Shown in pieces: positions 7,983-17,830 of a stretch of DNA of 26,046 nt (positions are counted from its first letter, which is position 1; each line of letters begins with the position of its first letter). Source of the DNA: Cyclostephanos tholiformis (Eukaryota; Bacillariophyta; Thalassiosirophyceae; Thalassiosirales; Thalassiosiraceae); assembly GCA_036939975.1 (NCBI GenBank), contig JALLPB010000157.1, positions 1 to 26,046 on the forward strand. Reading direction: 5' to 3'. The notes beneath the pieces were generated by a model. The model made no database searches. It was not told where the DNA came from and worked only from the letters and a program-made list of their open reading frames with translations. The translations under genes and the position numbers were made by a program.

Positions 7983-10783
7983 TCATTCTAGCTGGTATTC
8001 TCCACTAGAACGAAATTCATCAATATCATTGATTCCTAGAACTGTCGAAGGCACACCACCTTTATAACCATAGCTTAATGCTGGTTCCTTAGACGTTGGT
8101 CCAGTCCTCGGTACGATTTCACATACTAACATCCTTCGCTCCTTCAAATAAAGTTTGTCCCAAAAGTCGATTATATCTTGTTTCGTAACAGAAAGAAGCG
8201 CCCCCACTTCGGCTTTCAGCCTGTCATACTGAAAGCGCCCACTCGCGATTTCTGACCAGTTTCTGGTCACTTCGACTGCCAGTTGCTTGTCGGGTTCAAG
8301 CCTCCTATCCACAAGTCCCTTCACAAACAATTCGATGTCAATAGAAGTCAGAGGTTTCAGCAATTCGTTGTGAACCGTATCTAAGAACCTAACCATTGAT
8401 GAAGTTATATCTTCCGCTGGAGCAACATTCGACTGTACGATCACGGAGAGAGTTCTACTTTGATCCACAGCCTTCACTCCCGTCGATACGATGTAGCCGA
8501 GTTGTTTTCTAGTTCTGAGCTCGTTGTAGAACGGCTCTTCAATTATGGCACTGATGATTTCTATGAGGACGTGATCACGCTCACTCTTTCCAAGGCTTTG
8601 AAGAGTTATGTGCGAGGCGGCATTGTTATTAGATGGATTTGGCTCTGAAATCGATATTCGGATTGGATCTTGGTCAGGTTTTGTAATTGGAAGTGGTAAG
8701 GCCCTGAGCCTGGCAGGATATTTATCTGGCGTGATGGTTTTGAATGAGAGCGTCTTGTCGAGGACGTTGACGATTTCAAGGGCTTCCTCCTTGTCGATAT
8801 TCCCCTGAATCAGTGCCTCTCCTTTTCCGCTCGACCAAAGAGCCTGCGCGTAGTCCTTCAGTTCGTCAAGAGTCGCTCCTTTCAGCGCAGATATCAGTTG
8901 ATCGTATGTGTATTGGAAGTTACGAGGCTGTTGAGTCAGGCCTGAATAATAAATGGCATGCGCGTACGGCTGCTTTACTTTGAATGCTGACAAACCGCGC
9001 ATCAGATTGTCCTTGTATCTCTCGAATTCCTCTTCGTTGCTTGGCAATACGTCGTCCAGATCTCGGGCTAATTTTGACGATACATAAGAAGCGAACGTTT
9101 GCAGCTTTTCGTTGTAGCCGCCAAACGTCAACCTTACTCCACGAGGGAGGACCTGGAGGTCGTAAGACAGATCAGCGAGTCGTGCGTCGTAGGTATACTC
9201 ATTCAATTTATCCGCCGTGCATTGCTGGTACAACGACGCCAGCGAAGCTTTCCTCGGCGTAGAATACAACTCTCCCGTCAGCAGCTGAAAGATCATGAAA
9301 GCCTTGGGCTTGCCGAAAATATCGTCGATTTTGTGATAAACTGTCCACCTCCCCTCGTCGCCATCATCCCGGACGACTGCTGGCGGCGCGATGGGCTTAA
9401 GTTTCTCCTCAAACGTCTTCGGCTCAGTCCTCAACGGTTTCTTCTTCACGCGCAAGCCCGACTCCGAGGGGATGAAGTCGTTCTTTCTCGGATACGCCAA
9501 CCCGATGCTCGCGGCGGCGGGGCAGTCCTTCCACGCCATCAAGGTCGCCTCGCTGATAGGCCGAACGTTGTACTCAGTACCGTACCACTTTTCGACTCTG
9601 TTCGTCTTCCCCTCGAATGTCTTGCTGAAGACCGTGAGGAAGGAGTTATCGACCGTCATCCTATTAATGAGATCGAAACACGCCGCCTTGATGATATCGC
9701 GCTGTTCGCTCGATTTGAACGTCATGCGCGGGTCGCCGCTAGAGATCAGCCTCGTCTCAGTTTCCTTCAGCGCTAGCCTCCTCGGGCCGGCAACATAGAG
9801 CTCTGGCGGAAAATGGTCCATGGCCGTGACAAGTGTCTGGACGTAGCTCCCGGGCTGTCCCTTCGTCGTGTACCTCCACTCGAGCTCGTCGAGCTGCAAA
9901 TTTTCGTCGAAGATGTAATCCGGGATAGGTGATTCCCGGAGCATGCGCACGTACGAGAATATCGTCCCGACTACATCGTCTATCGCGCCAAGGCCTTTGT
10001 TCGTTAGCTCCACCGTGACCTCGAAGGTGATGAAATCGGCGAGGTTTGCATTGTCGGACGCCCCGATGGAATTCGCCCATCCTTTCTCTTTCATGTAGGA
10101 CAGCAAAGAGCCGGAACCCTCGTGACCAAGGAGCCACGATACGAAATAGTCGGGCTTATTTAAAGAAAGGGGGTAGGTGAACGTCGATAACGGTTGCGAT
10201 AGCATCGCAGAAACAAAACAAAAGAACTAAAAACACGGTAGGAAAAAGACGTGTCGACCCACCTTATTCAGGCGAAAGGCCTCCCTCTCTTTTTTCGATT
10301 TGAAGATTATCGGCCACGTCACCGTCACCTGACGGAGTTCCTGTATTGGCACGATTTCCACTATGCTCCTATCGGCGGGTACGAGACCGGGCTTGCCGTA
10401 CGGAGGCACGCGATACGCCCACCTGTCCTCGGGGGGATCGACGTTCCTGTTGGGGATCGAACCGAATGCCTCGTTAACGAACTTTGACAGCTGCGACAAT
10501 GACTGGGGCGCGACCACCGCGAGCGACATCTGATTTGCGGAATAGTAAACCTCGTAAAACTTCATCAGCTGCTGTCGTAGGTTGATGCCCTGGCGTTTCG
10601 TACCCTCCATCAACGTGATTTTATTCCCGGTGAAGAATTTGCTGAAGCTGTGATAAATCCATCCGTTTCCGTAATGTCGAGGAGGGGAGAAACGGCATCG
10701 TGAGGGGGCATTTTTCATCGGATGATTGGGAGGTGGGGTGGGGAGGATGAGGTCTTTCGGTGGCACCGATGACTCGGGAAAAA

Positions 10784-10824
<41 letters not shown>

Positions 10825-12178
10825 TAATTCATCGAAACGAAAAAAACTACTCACGGATGAGCCGTATTCACGCGATCCTTCTCGAGCTCGTACAGACGAA
10901 AGACGTCATTCTGGAGGTTCTTGGCATGCTCGCTGTCGATCGCGTTCAATTCGCGTCCGGTGGCGCTCTCCGTGAAAAGGGGGCCGGAGAAGAACGATCC
11001 GAAACGAACGAGGGCCTCCGAGAAACGATTGTCTATTGAACCGTCCATCTCGAAGTAATAAACCGTCCTTTCCGAGTCCGTGAATGCGTTGTTCGTCCCG
11101 CCTGGATGCGATGATTGCGTTTTTTTTTTTTTTTCGCGCGCGTGTCGGAATTCGATCGTACGGCCATAATGATTAATCAATGAACGATGACACGGTGAGG
11201 TGAATGTCCGGTTGTTTTCCGAAAAGAGTATAAAACGAAAGAGTACGAAAACGAGAGTTAGACGCCAAAAACGAACGAAACCGACGAACGATGGACAAAT
11301 CGTCCCCGTAGTATCATCATCCATTAGTCCAGTCAAAATTTTTTCTCACCGTTGGCGCTCAGGAACTTCGAGAACGAATCCTCCTCGGGATATAATTCCG
11401 TGCCAAGGAAGAGCATGTGCTCGCAAAAGTGCGCCAATCCGGGCACCTCGACCGGATCCGAACAGGCGCCGACGTGCACGTTCATCGCCACGGCGCTCGT
11501 CGTCGAGGTTGGGTCCGAACACAATAGCACCCTTAGACCGTTCGGTAATACGAAGGTATCGTACTCGCGCGCGTCCAACGGTGGCTTGATGATTTTCGCA
11601 TTAACAGGGCCGTTGTTGTTCGTGGAACTCGCCGATGCATTCGCGGTGGAGTCGACGGAGATGACGTCGTAGTTGTCGTTGGCGATGGCCGCCATGCCAC
11701 CCCCGATCAACGACGGCGCGAGGGATGCCGACGCGAGTAGGGAGAGGACGAGACGACGTCGAGCGACGCTGTCGGGATCGTCGAAATCGGGGGTACGGCG
11801 GTACGAAGCCATCGTGTCGTCCACCAACGACGATCCGTCGCGGCGCGATGACTCGAGGATGGGGGGGGCGTCGCCATCGTCATCATCATCTTCGCGGTGG
11901 TGTGGGATGGCGGCGATGCTCGCCGGGCCGCGCCGCCTCCTACTCACGGCGGCGTGGTCGTCGTCGATGCGACATTCGCGTCGTCTCCCACCACTCGACG
12001 GGGGGTAAGAGCGAGATGCCGATGGAGGAGACGACGACGGGAGGAACGCCGAGGCTAACGGCGGGAGACACGGCGCGTCGAGTAGGAGGAACGACATCGC
12101 GGCCAGGGTGAGACGATGACGACGAGGCAGCTGCCGGCGCCATCGTCCAATGACGGGTCGTTCGGCGTTGGTCATCAT
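7983..12178 (-). CDS. M16A (insulysin/IDE-type) zinc metallopeptidase with plastid-type presequence, 4 exons
   Basis: Exons on the minus strand: 12178-11350, 11101-10855, 10647-10263 and 10154-7983, all with GT-AG introns (248, 207 and 108 bp), giving ~1210 aa versus 1019 for human IDE. The inverted zinc motif HFCEH is at 250-254 (H250, H254 ligands; E253 catalytic base) and the third ligand E334 lies in AIDSEHAKN, at IDE spacing. Further IDE-like landmarks are HPFSKFFTGN, LLGHEGSGSLLSYMKEKGW and the C-terminal LRTRKQLGYIVSTG. The ~200-residue extension has a hydrophobic segment ending LASAF (cleavage A44/F45), the diatom plastid signal motif. A second hydrophobic stretch follows an RRR at 140-142 and ends AAIA, like a Tat thylakoid signal. 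A peptide-degrading role in the plastid is inferred. Intron 3 ends at AATAAG, chosen because it restores RLNK|PDYF in frame. Confidence 0.87.
10784..10823. repeat. G40 homopolymer inside intron 2 of the M16 peptidase gene
   Basis: Forty consecutive G on the + strand (poly-C in the pre-mRNA) lie within the 207-bp intron 10854-10648, near its donor side. Such a run could form quadruplexes on the G strand and is likely length-variable. Confidence 0.93.
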
Positions 12179-12381
12179 GAGGGGGATGAACCGGATTTTT
12201 TGGATGTTTTGGAAACTATCGGCTCAGCTGCGTCTGTCATTCGCACCTTTACCCCCCGCCATCCATCGTTGACTAAAAAATAATAAGTAGGTCATAGTAT
12301 GTAAGTAATACCAAGAGTCGTCTCTTACACCGTGCCGCTTCGATGGAACAATAGAGGGACGGAGCGAGGAGGACGAAAATA
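12179..12381. promoter_or_regulatory. divergent promoter region between the M16 peptidase and RRM genes
   Basis: The start codons of the two genes are only 203 bp apart on opposite strands, so both promoters must lie here or overlap 5' UTRs. The region holds a C-run (CCCCCCGCC), an AT stretch (ACTAAAAAATAATAAG, ~12272-12287) and no ORF. Co-regulation is inference. Confidence 0.6.
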
Positions 12382-13725
12382 ATGGGATCGAAGAAGCGCT
12401 CGAGATCGATCACGAACAGGTCCGAGAAGGACGCGGAGGTGAGGGAGAAGGAGGAGGAGCAGGAGGAGGTGGTGGCGGTGGCGGCGGCACCGTCAGCCGT
12501 GGCATCACCGACGGCGACGGAGTGGACGATGCCCCCCCACCCGCCCGACTCCGACAACGACCGTTCGAACTCCGACGACCGTGCCTCTCGCAGGGCCGCC
12601 CGCAGGGCCGCGAAGTTGGAGAACGAACGACAGCTCCTATCGAAAATACCGACGCACGACGACGACGGCATACCGTACGGGAAGATGCAGCTACGTCGGA
12701 TGAAGCGTCGGGTGAGGCACGGCCTACCCCCCATCCCGACCGAGGAGGAGGAACGCGAAATACGCGAGAGGGAACGCAGGGAGAAACTGGAGGAGGAGGC
12801 GCTTTTTTACGTGGCACCGTCCACGACGCGGGGGGTCGAAGACGACGACGAAGAGGACGACGATGACGAGGGGGGCGCGAGTGAAGATGGTGGGGGGGTA
12901 CAACTGACGTCGAGTGAAGGGGACGATGACGCGTATGACGAGGAAGGAGACGATGTGGATGTGGAGGAGGAGGAGGAGGAAGAAGAGGGAGGAAGAGATG
13001 ACGATGAAGCGGACGACGATGCCATGGATGCGAAGGATGGGAACGCGATATCCCATCCCCCGCCCCATCCTACGGCCAAAAAGGCGAGGCGGAACAAGCC
13101 CGTCCCTCCCGACTATGTCTGTCAAGCTTGTCAGAACAAGTCGTCGTCCGACGGATCCGCCCATTGGATATACGACTGTCCGTTGAAGATGACCAAAAGG
13201 GGATGCAATGCCATCGCCAAGAAATTGCGCGGCCTGCACGATCCGCCGAGTCGCAAGGTCTTCGTCAGCGGTCTGCCGTTCGATTGCGACGAGGGCATGG
13301 TGAAGCGTTTCTTCGACGGGGGGTTGTCGTCGTCATCTTCTTCTCCTTCTTCCACTTCTCCGTCATCGTTCGGCGATGGAGTGGTTCACGTCAAGCTTCT
13401 CAAGTTCGAGGATAGCAAGCGATGCAAGGGGCAGGCATTCTTGACGTTCGACACCGACGAGGGCGCCGACATGGCCATATCGAAAATGAACGGATCGATA
13501 TGGATGGAGGTTCCCGAGCCCGGAACATCAACGAGGGGGGGGAAGAAGAGTAAGAAGAAGGGAGAGAATGGCGCCGCACATGGACCGAAGAGGGAATTGA
13601 GGTTGAAGGTCACGAGGGCGTTGAATCGATTCGTCACTGGCGTGGTGAAGAAGAAGACGACGACCGGAGGGCGAGGAGGGCATGAAAATGCAGTGAAAAG
13701 AATTAAGAGAAAGTCGACGGAATAG
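12382..13725 (+). CDS. nuclear RNA-binding protein with CCHC-like knuckle and one RRM
   Basis: Single exon, 447 aa. The N-terminus is charged and helical (RASRRAARRAAKLENERQ; Glu/Arg-rich ~120-140), followed by a long Asp/Glu tract (~153-215) broken by Gly. A basic patch (KKARRNK) precedes YVCQACQNK...HWIYDCP, a CCHC-type knuckle (C247, C250, H261, C266). One RRM follows (~292-415): RNP2-like VFVSGL at 293-298 and RNP1-like KGQAFLTF at 349-356, interrupted by a Ser-rich loop (316-330) and a Lys/Gly loop (~383-400). The C-terminus is Lys/Arg-rich, as in nucleolar proteins. CCHC+RRM proteins act in RNA processing or ribosome biogenesis; the specific role is unknown. Acidic low complexity matches the other host genes here. 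Confidence 0.85.
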   Translation: MGSKKRSRSITNRSEKDAEVREKEEEQEEVVAVAAAPSAVASPTATEWTMPPHPPDSDNDRSNSDDRASRRAARRAAKLENERQLLSKIPTHDDDGIPYGKMQLRRMKRRVRHGLPPIPTEEEEREIRERERREKLEEEALFYVAPSTTRGVEDDDEEDDDDEGGASEDGGGVQLTSSEGDDDAYDEEGDDVDVEEEEEEEEGGRDDDEADDDAMDAKDGNAISHPPPHPTAKKARRNKPVPPDYVCQACQNKSSSDGSAHWIYDCPLKMTKRGCNAIAKKLRGLHDPPSRKVFVSGLPFDCDEGMVKRFFDGGLSSSSSSPSSTSPSSFGDGVVHVKLLKFEDSKRCKGQAFLTFDTDEGADMAISKMNGSIWMEVPEPGTSTRGGKKSKKKGENGAAHGPKRELRLKVTRALNRFVTGVVKKKTTTGGRGGHENAVKRIKRKSTE

Positions 13726-13805
13726 ATTTGTTACTCTAGTGCATATTTCTGCCAAAGCAATAATGTGAATGCACGGTCGAACGGTTGCAATCATGGGTGC
13801 CAACA

Positions 13806-13945
13806 GGGGTTGACTAAATAGCCTACGTCTGAGATTGTATATCTACAATTTGGGCTCATTTTTAAACATATGTATCAGTTTTTGAGAAGCCAACTTCCAT
13901 ATGAACCCCAAGAATTTCCGCTAACCTGGGCATAAGGGGAAATTC
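13806..13945 (+). repeat. left ~140-bp terminal inverted repeat
   Basis: Pairs ungapped with 17691-17830 at about 79% identity by eye; starts GGGGTTGACT and runs to GGGGAAATTC. Confidence 0.82.
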
Positions 13946-14230
13946 CAAGTCTGTGTTGTTTGATTCCTCGCTGAAAATCTTAGCCAGTCCAATTTGATAT
14001 ATTTGTGGTGTCTCAACAGTCACACCTAAACTGACTGAATTCTGTCTGATGCGAATATTACTAATCCCCAATCTCTGATATTTTTTCAGTTGATGTGATG
14101 GCTGACAGATGGTGGGTTGATGCGGCATGACCACTCATTTTTTATGTTGCTGTTGTTGCTGTTTCCTCATCTTCCTCGATTACTTTCATGACATTATTTC
14201 TCCAAATATCTTCCTCCAAATTGATAGACA

Positions 14231-16168
14231 ATGTCAACCCCCCCTCATGGGACCAGGAGTTGGAAATCCAGCCTTCGAGTGCTGGAAGCCCATATGAGCA
14301 ACACTGCCTTTGAACAAGCATTTGCTTGTCCTGACCAATCACCACCTGTGCTAGGTCCCTCCAGTGACAATATTGATGAGAACTTCTCAAAATTACTCAC
14401 AGATTTAGCCAAAGACGGGATCAATTACAACAGCCCCACCAAAAAAATGGCCAAAGGTAAGATGGAGAAGGGGTCGGGATCATCTATGCATAAGATTCCG
14501 GAGAAGAAGAAGGCAAGCCCTGAGAAGAAGAAGGCGAAGAAAACACGCATTACTCGTAGTACTCCGACACGCACCAAGACCCCAACTTTTATGGGTAACA
14601 GTGATTATAATACAGAAGAAAAAATACATTCCTAGCACAAAGGATGATGAGGATGATGATGAGGTTCATGAGTTACTTCTTGATAATCATAGTACACACT
14701 ATGGTAAGAAGAAGAAGGTAGTTGTAGCACGTGAGACAAAGGCAGCCACTTCTGATGAAGATGATGAATCGGAATGGGTTGACGAGACATCGGCTGTGGA
14801 AGGGAAGAGGGCAGTGGCTAAGAAGGCAGCGGTGGTGGCAGTGGACAAGCAGCAGGCAACTAAAACTGTGTCATCCGGGGGGAAGAAGGCAGTGGCTATG
14901 AAGGCAGTGGAGGAGGTGATGTTCGGCAAGAGCAGGACTAAAAGGGCAGGTGGGAAGAGACAGGTTGCCACTAAGAAGGGAGTGGAGGAGGTGGAGGAGG
15001 AGGTGATGAACAAGTAGTTGCTGGTGCGAAGGCAGCAGAGAATGGGGCGGCAATGTAAGTTGAATGTATTTGTTTCAAATACATCTCATCAATTTGTACT
15101 AATATATTTTGTTTGTAGTTTTTCGATGATTGCGCCTCTCTATGAACTTGGTCCTTTTCGTGAGTATCACCTGGTATCATTTGTTTTGTAGTAATGTATT
15201 TTGTTTATACTTCTAACCATTATTTTGTTCATAAACAAATTGTAATAATGTAAATTGGATAGATCGAGGTTGGGATGACCAGAAGGATAAGTCTGGGTGG
15301 CATCTAAAGATGGGACTATCAAGCTTCAACAAAGGTAAGCTATCATATGTTGCCAATGATGCAGCACGTGATGTTCAGGCTGCTTTAAAGTTAATGCTAA
15401 CTCTGCCCCTTGAGCATCACTCTGTGAACCCTTGCAAATCAGCAGTGAATGATTCCCTCATGTATGCAATCAAGATGTCATCTGCCCCCAGTGATACTAC
15501 ACCTGAGCTCAGTCCAAATTCATTTGGAAAAGTGAATGAAAACTTTTGTCACTTTGTTATTGATTATTTGTCAATGGCATTGTACTTTGATTGCTGGCAT
15601 CCCTATGGATTGCAAAATGCACCTGCCCCAGCACAAAAGAAGAGGTAAGTTACTACATTATGTATCTACTCAATATCCGTTTCATCAAATTGTATAGATA
15701 CATATTGATGTTTCTCATCCACCTCTGTTGTAAACTTTCTCATATTATTCCCAGTGAGATTATGATGGAATCCAACATACTCATGGAGTGTTGCTCCAGC
15801 AATGCCTCGAAATGGATGCAAGTGCTACTTTTGTAACAATGGGCCAGAGCCATTCCCAGTTGGAATGGCCATACCCAACTCTCAAGAAACTCTTTTCTTC
15901 TGCCTGTTTGATCAGGGTAAATTTGGTCATGGCATTATTTCATCCTGGGAGGAATATGATCAGGTACTTGTGTTATATCATTTTTTATATACAATTTTTA
16001 TGTCATCTATTTGTATTTATCCAATTTGGATTTTCTTATTTATTCCATTATCCAATTTGAATCTCATGAATTTTTCTTGTGTTCTTTTTTATTATGAAGA
16101 ACAAAAAAATAGTTGATATCAAGTCTGACAGAGATGGTTCATCCTTTTGGTTCAAAAATAAAAATTAA
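14231..16168 (+). pseudogene. multi-exon gene of unknown family inside the inverted-repeat element, with frameshifts
   Basis: A first exon from ATG 14231 encodes a Lys/Ser/Asp-rich region (KKKASPEKKKAKK; DEDDDEVHE) but changes frame once in the A6 run at ~14617-14623 and again in a GGAGGT run near 14990-15003. Four further exons follow in consistent phase: 15119-15159, 15263-15644, 15789-15963 and 16100-16168, ending TAA. They read SMIAPLYELGPF, GWDDQKDKSGWHLKMGLSSF, MPRNGCKCYFCNNGPEPFP and IISSWEEYDQ. The closely spaced Cys residues (C-x-C-x2-C) may bind metal. I do not recognise the family. Introns are short with GT-AG ends, although the 15788 acceptor lacks a pyrimidine tract. The exons after the frameshifts are clean, so sequencing error in homopolymers is an alternative to decay. 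It converges on the minus-strand exons 16 bp away. Confidence 0.5.
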
Positions 16169-16184
16169 AGTGATATATACACAC

Positions 16185-16618
16185 CAACTTCTCTAATAAT
16201 TTGATAATTTTCTCGGTGTCACTATCTGATCTAAGAATCACAGCTGCAATGCTAATAAGACTCCTGCATTTTTCGTTGATGTTGAATTGTGTTTTGGGTA
16301 AGAAAGTTCCACTGTCATCACCATGCAAATCATTCAAAATTCCCCCTATGGCACTAGGGGGGACTTTCCAATCATGCAAAATGTTTAGCTGCATTAGGTA
16401 GTATGTGTGTTAGTATTATACAAAATTATAACACACAAAATAAAGTAACGCAAACTGCATACCAATTTCTTATCATGACCAGACATGTGTTGCTCAGATT
16501 TTATTTTGGCAAATTGTTCTAGATGAGGATGGTAACAATGTTGAAGACAGCTATTTTGGTGCAGGAACCATTCGTTATGATTGGAGAGATATTTGTAATT
16601 GCATTGTGCATTTGCTTT
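16185..16618 (-). pseudogene. two exons of a zinc-finger, Mutator/FAR1-like protein (fragment)
   Basis: Minus-strand exons 16618-16463 (52 codons) and 16388-16185 (68 codons) are joined by a 75-bp GT-AG intron in phase 0. They read CNYKYLSNHNEWFLHQNSCL and QHCYHPHLEQFAKIKSEQH, then LHDWKVPPSAIGGILNDLHG and GTFLPKTQFNINEK. The C...C...H-C-Y-H pattern followed by a helical 'I..L' module recalls the N-terminal DNA-binding part of FAR1/Mutator-type transposases; that assignment is from memory and tentative. The second exon ends at a GT donor, but no downstream catalytic exon is visible because the opposite-strand gene occupies that DNA. Upstream, a frame at 16620-16775 (MSSKSEALEWGASVERKWKK) may be the N-terminus in a shifted frame. 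Probably a transposase remnant. Confidence 0.42.
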
Positions 16619-17037
16619 CTGAAGTGAGAGCTCGGGAAGTTACTCCCCATCTTACATCCATCTTTTTCTTCCATTTTCTTTCAACAGAAGCCCCCCATTC
16701 AAGAGCCTCTGACTTGCTAGACATTCCCCGCATACCTAAGTAACCAAACCCAAAAATTGTATAGCATGAATTCACAATAGTACAATTTTTTGGTTTTTGC
16801 TACAAATTGGATATTTTTACATGTACTTCAAACATGATGAACCCAATTTGGAGAAGTCAAATTGTTAAACTACAAATTAGTTACATACAATTTAGAGATA
16901 AACATCATACAAAAAAATTGGATTTATACAATTTTGTCAAAACTGAATCAAGAAACAATACAATTTGGTTTATTCCAATTTCAATTATTACATTTATCAC
17001 AGATACAATTTCAAGAAATACAATATATCATACCCAC

Positions 17038-17373
17038 GTAACCAAACCACACAAGTATGCAATACAGTTTTATGATCTGTTGGAATATTTTGTACCAGTA
17101 AGATTTAAGGTTTTCAATGGTATCTGGTGTTAGAGGTCTTGATGCCTTCACAACTGACAAAAATCAATTCCCCCTTATGACCGAGTTTACAGGAATTCGT
17201 AGAATTTGTATGGAGGTTGGCTTCTCAAAAAATGATACACATGGAATAAAAAGTAACCAAGCCACACAAGTATGTGATACAGTTTTATTATCTGTTGGAA
17301 TATTTTGTACCAGTAAGATTTAAGGGTTTCAATGGTATCTGGTGTTAGAGGTCTCGGTGCCTTCACAATTGAC
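17038..17373 (+). repeat. 121-bp direct repeats flanking a copy of the terminal-repeat segment
   Basis: Unit A occurs at 17038-17158 and 17253-17373 (period 215 bp, nearly identical, starting GTAACCAA). Between them, 17162-17251 copies the inner part of the right terminal repeat (compare 17688-17778; both read AATCAATTCCCCCTTATG...GATACACATGGAATAAA). The order is A-B-A'...B', a partial duplication inside the element's right end. Confidence 0.85.
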
Positions 17374-17690
17374 GATACAAACAAATGACTGTAGGATAAA
17401 ATGATGGATGTTGACACAACAAAAATTATGAGAACAAAATATTGGGGGGGAATCCAATTGGATAAGAAGTAATTGGAGAGAACTTAGCCATCTGGGATTC
17501 TGATGTACGAATCATACTGATGATAGTTTTTGAACTAGGATGTCGACGATACTTGAAGTAGGGGATGAATTTGCTTGAAGTCCAGTGTAGATGTGACAGT
17601 TCAAAAAAAAATAGCGAGGAATAAAACAACATAGAATGGGAATGTGAATTTGTAAGTTTATACTTAGAAAAATTTTACAAAAGGAAGAAT

Positions 17691-17830
17691 CAATTCCCCC
17701 TTATGCCCACGTTAGCAGGAATTCGTAGAATTTGTATGGAGGTTGTCTTCTCAAAAAATGATACACATGGAATAAAAAAGTGCTAAATTGTATTTACACA
17801 ATCTCAGATGTAGGCTATTTAGTCAACCCC
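17691..17830 (-). repeat. right ~140-bp terminal inverted repeat
   Basis: Inverse of 13806-13945; ends ...GGCTATTTAGTCAACCCC. Confidence 0.82.

Larger units (their letters stand above)
13806..17830. mobile_element. 4.0-kb element with ~140-bp terminal inverted repeats (Mutator-like candidate)
   Basis: The first ~140 bp from 13806 align without gaps to the reverse complement of the last ~140 bp ending at 17830 (about 111 of 140 identical; the first 20 bp, GGGGTTGACTAAATAGCCTA, are identical). Weak similarity extends a few bases further out (GTGCCAACA vs GTGACAAAT). I see no clear target-site duplication, so the insertion is old or the ends are slightly misplaced. It contains a multi-exon gene on +, two exons of a zinc-finger protein on -, and subterminal direct repeats at the right end. 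Long terminal repeats and the zinc-finger exons suggest a Mutator-like element; the catalytic domain was not found, so it is probably non-autonomous. Confidence 0.65.

Noticed and set aside
13806..17830. Target-site duplication of 8-11 bp for the inverted-repeat element
   Set aside because: Flanks (…ATGGGTGCCAACA and ATTTGTCACATAAG…) show no direct match at any plausible end.
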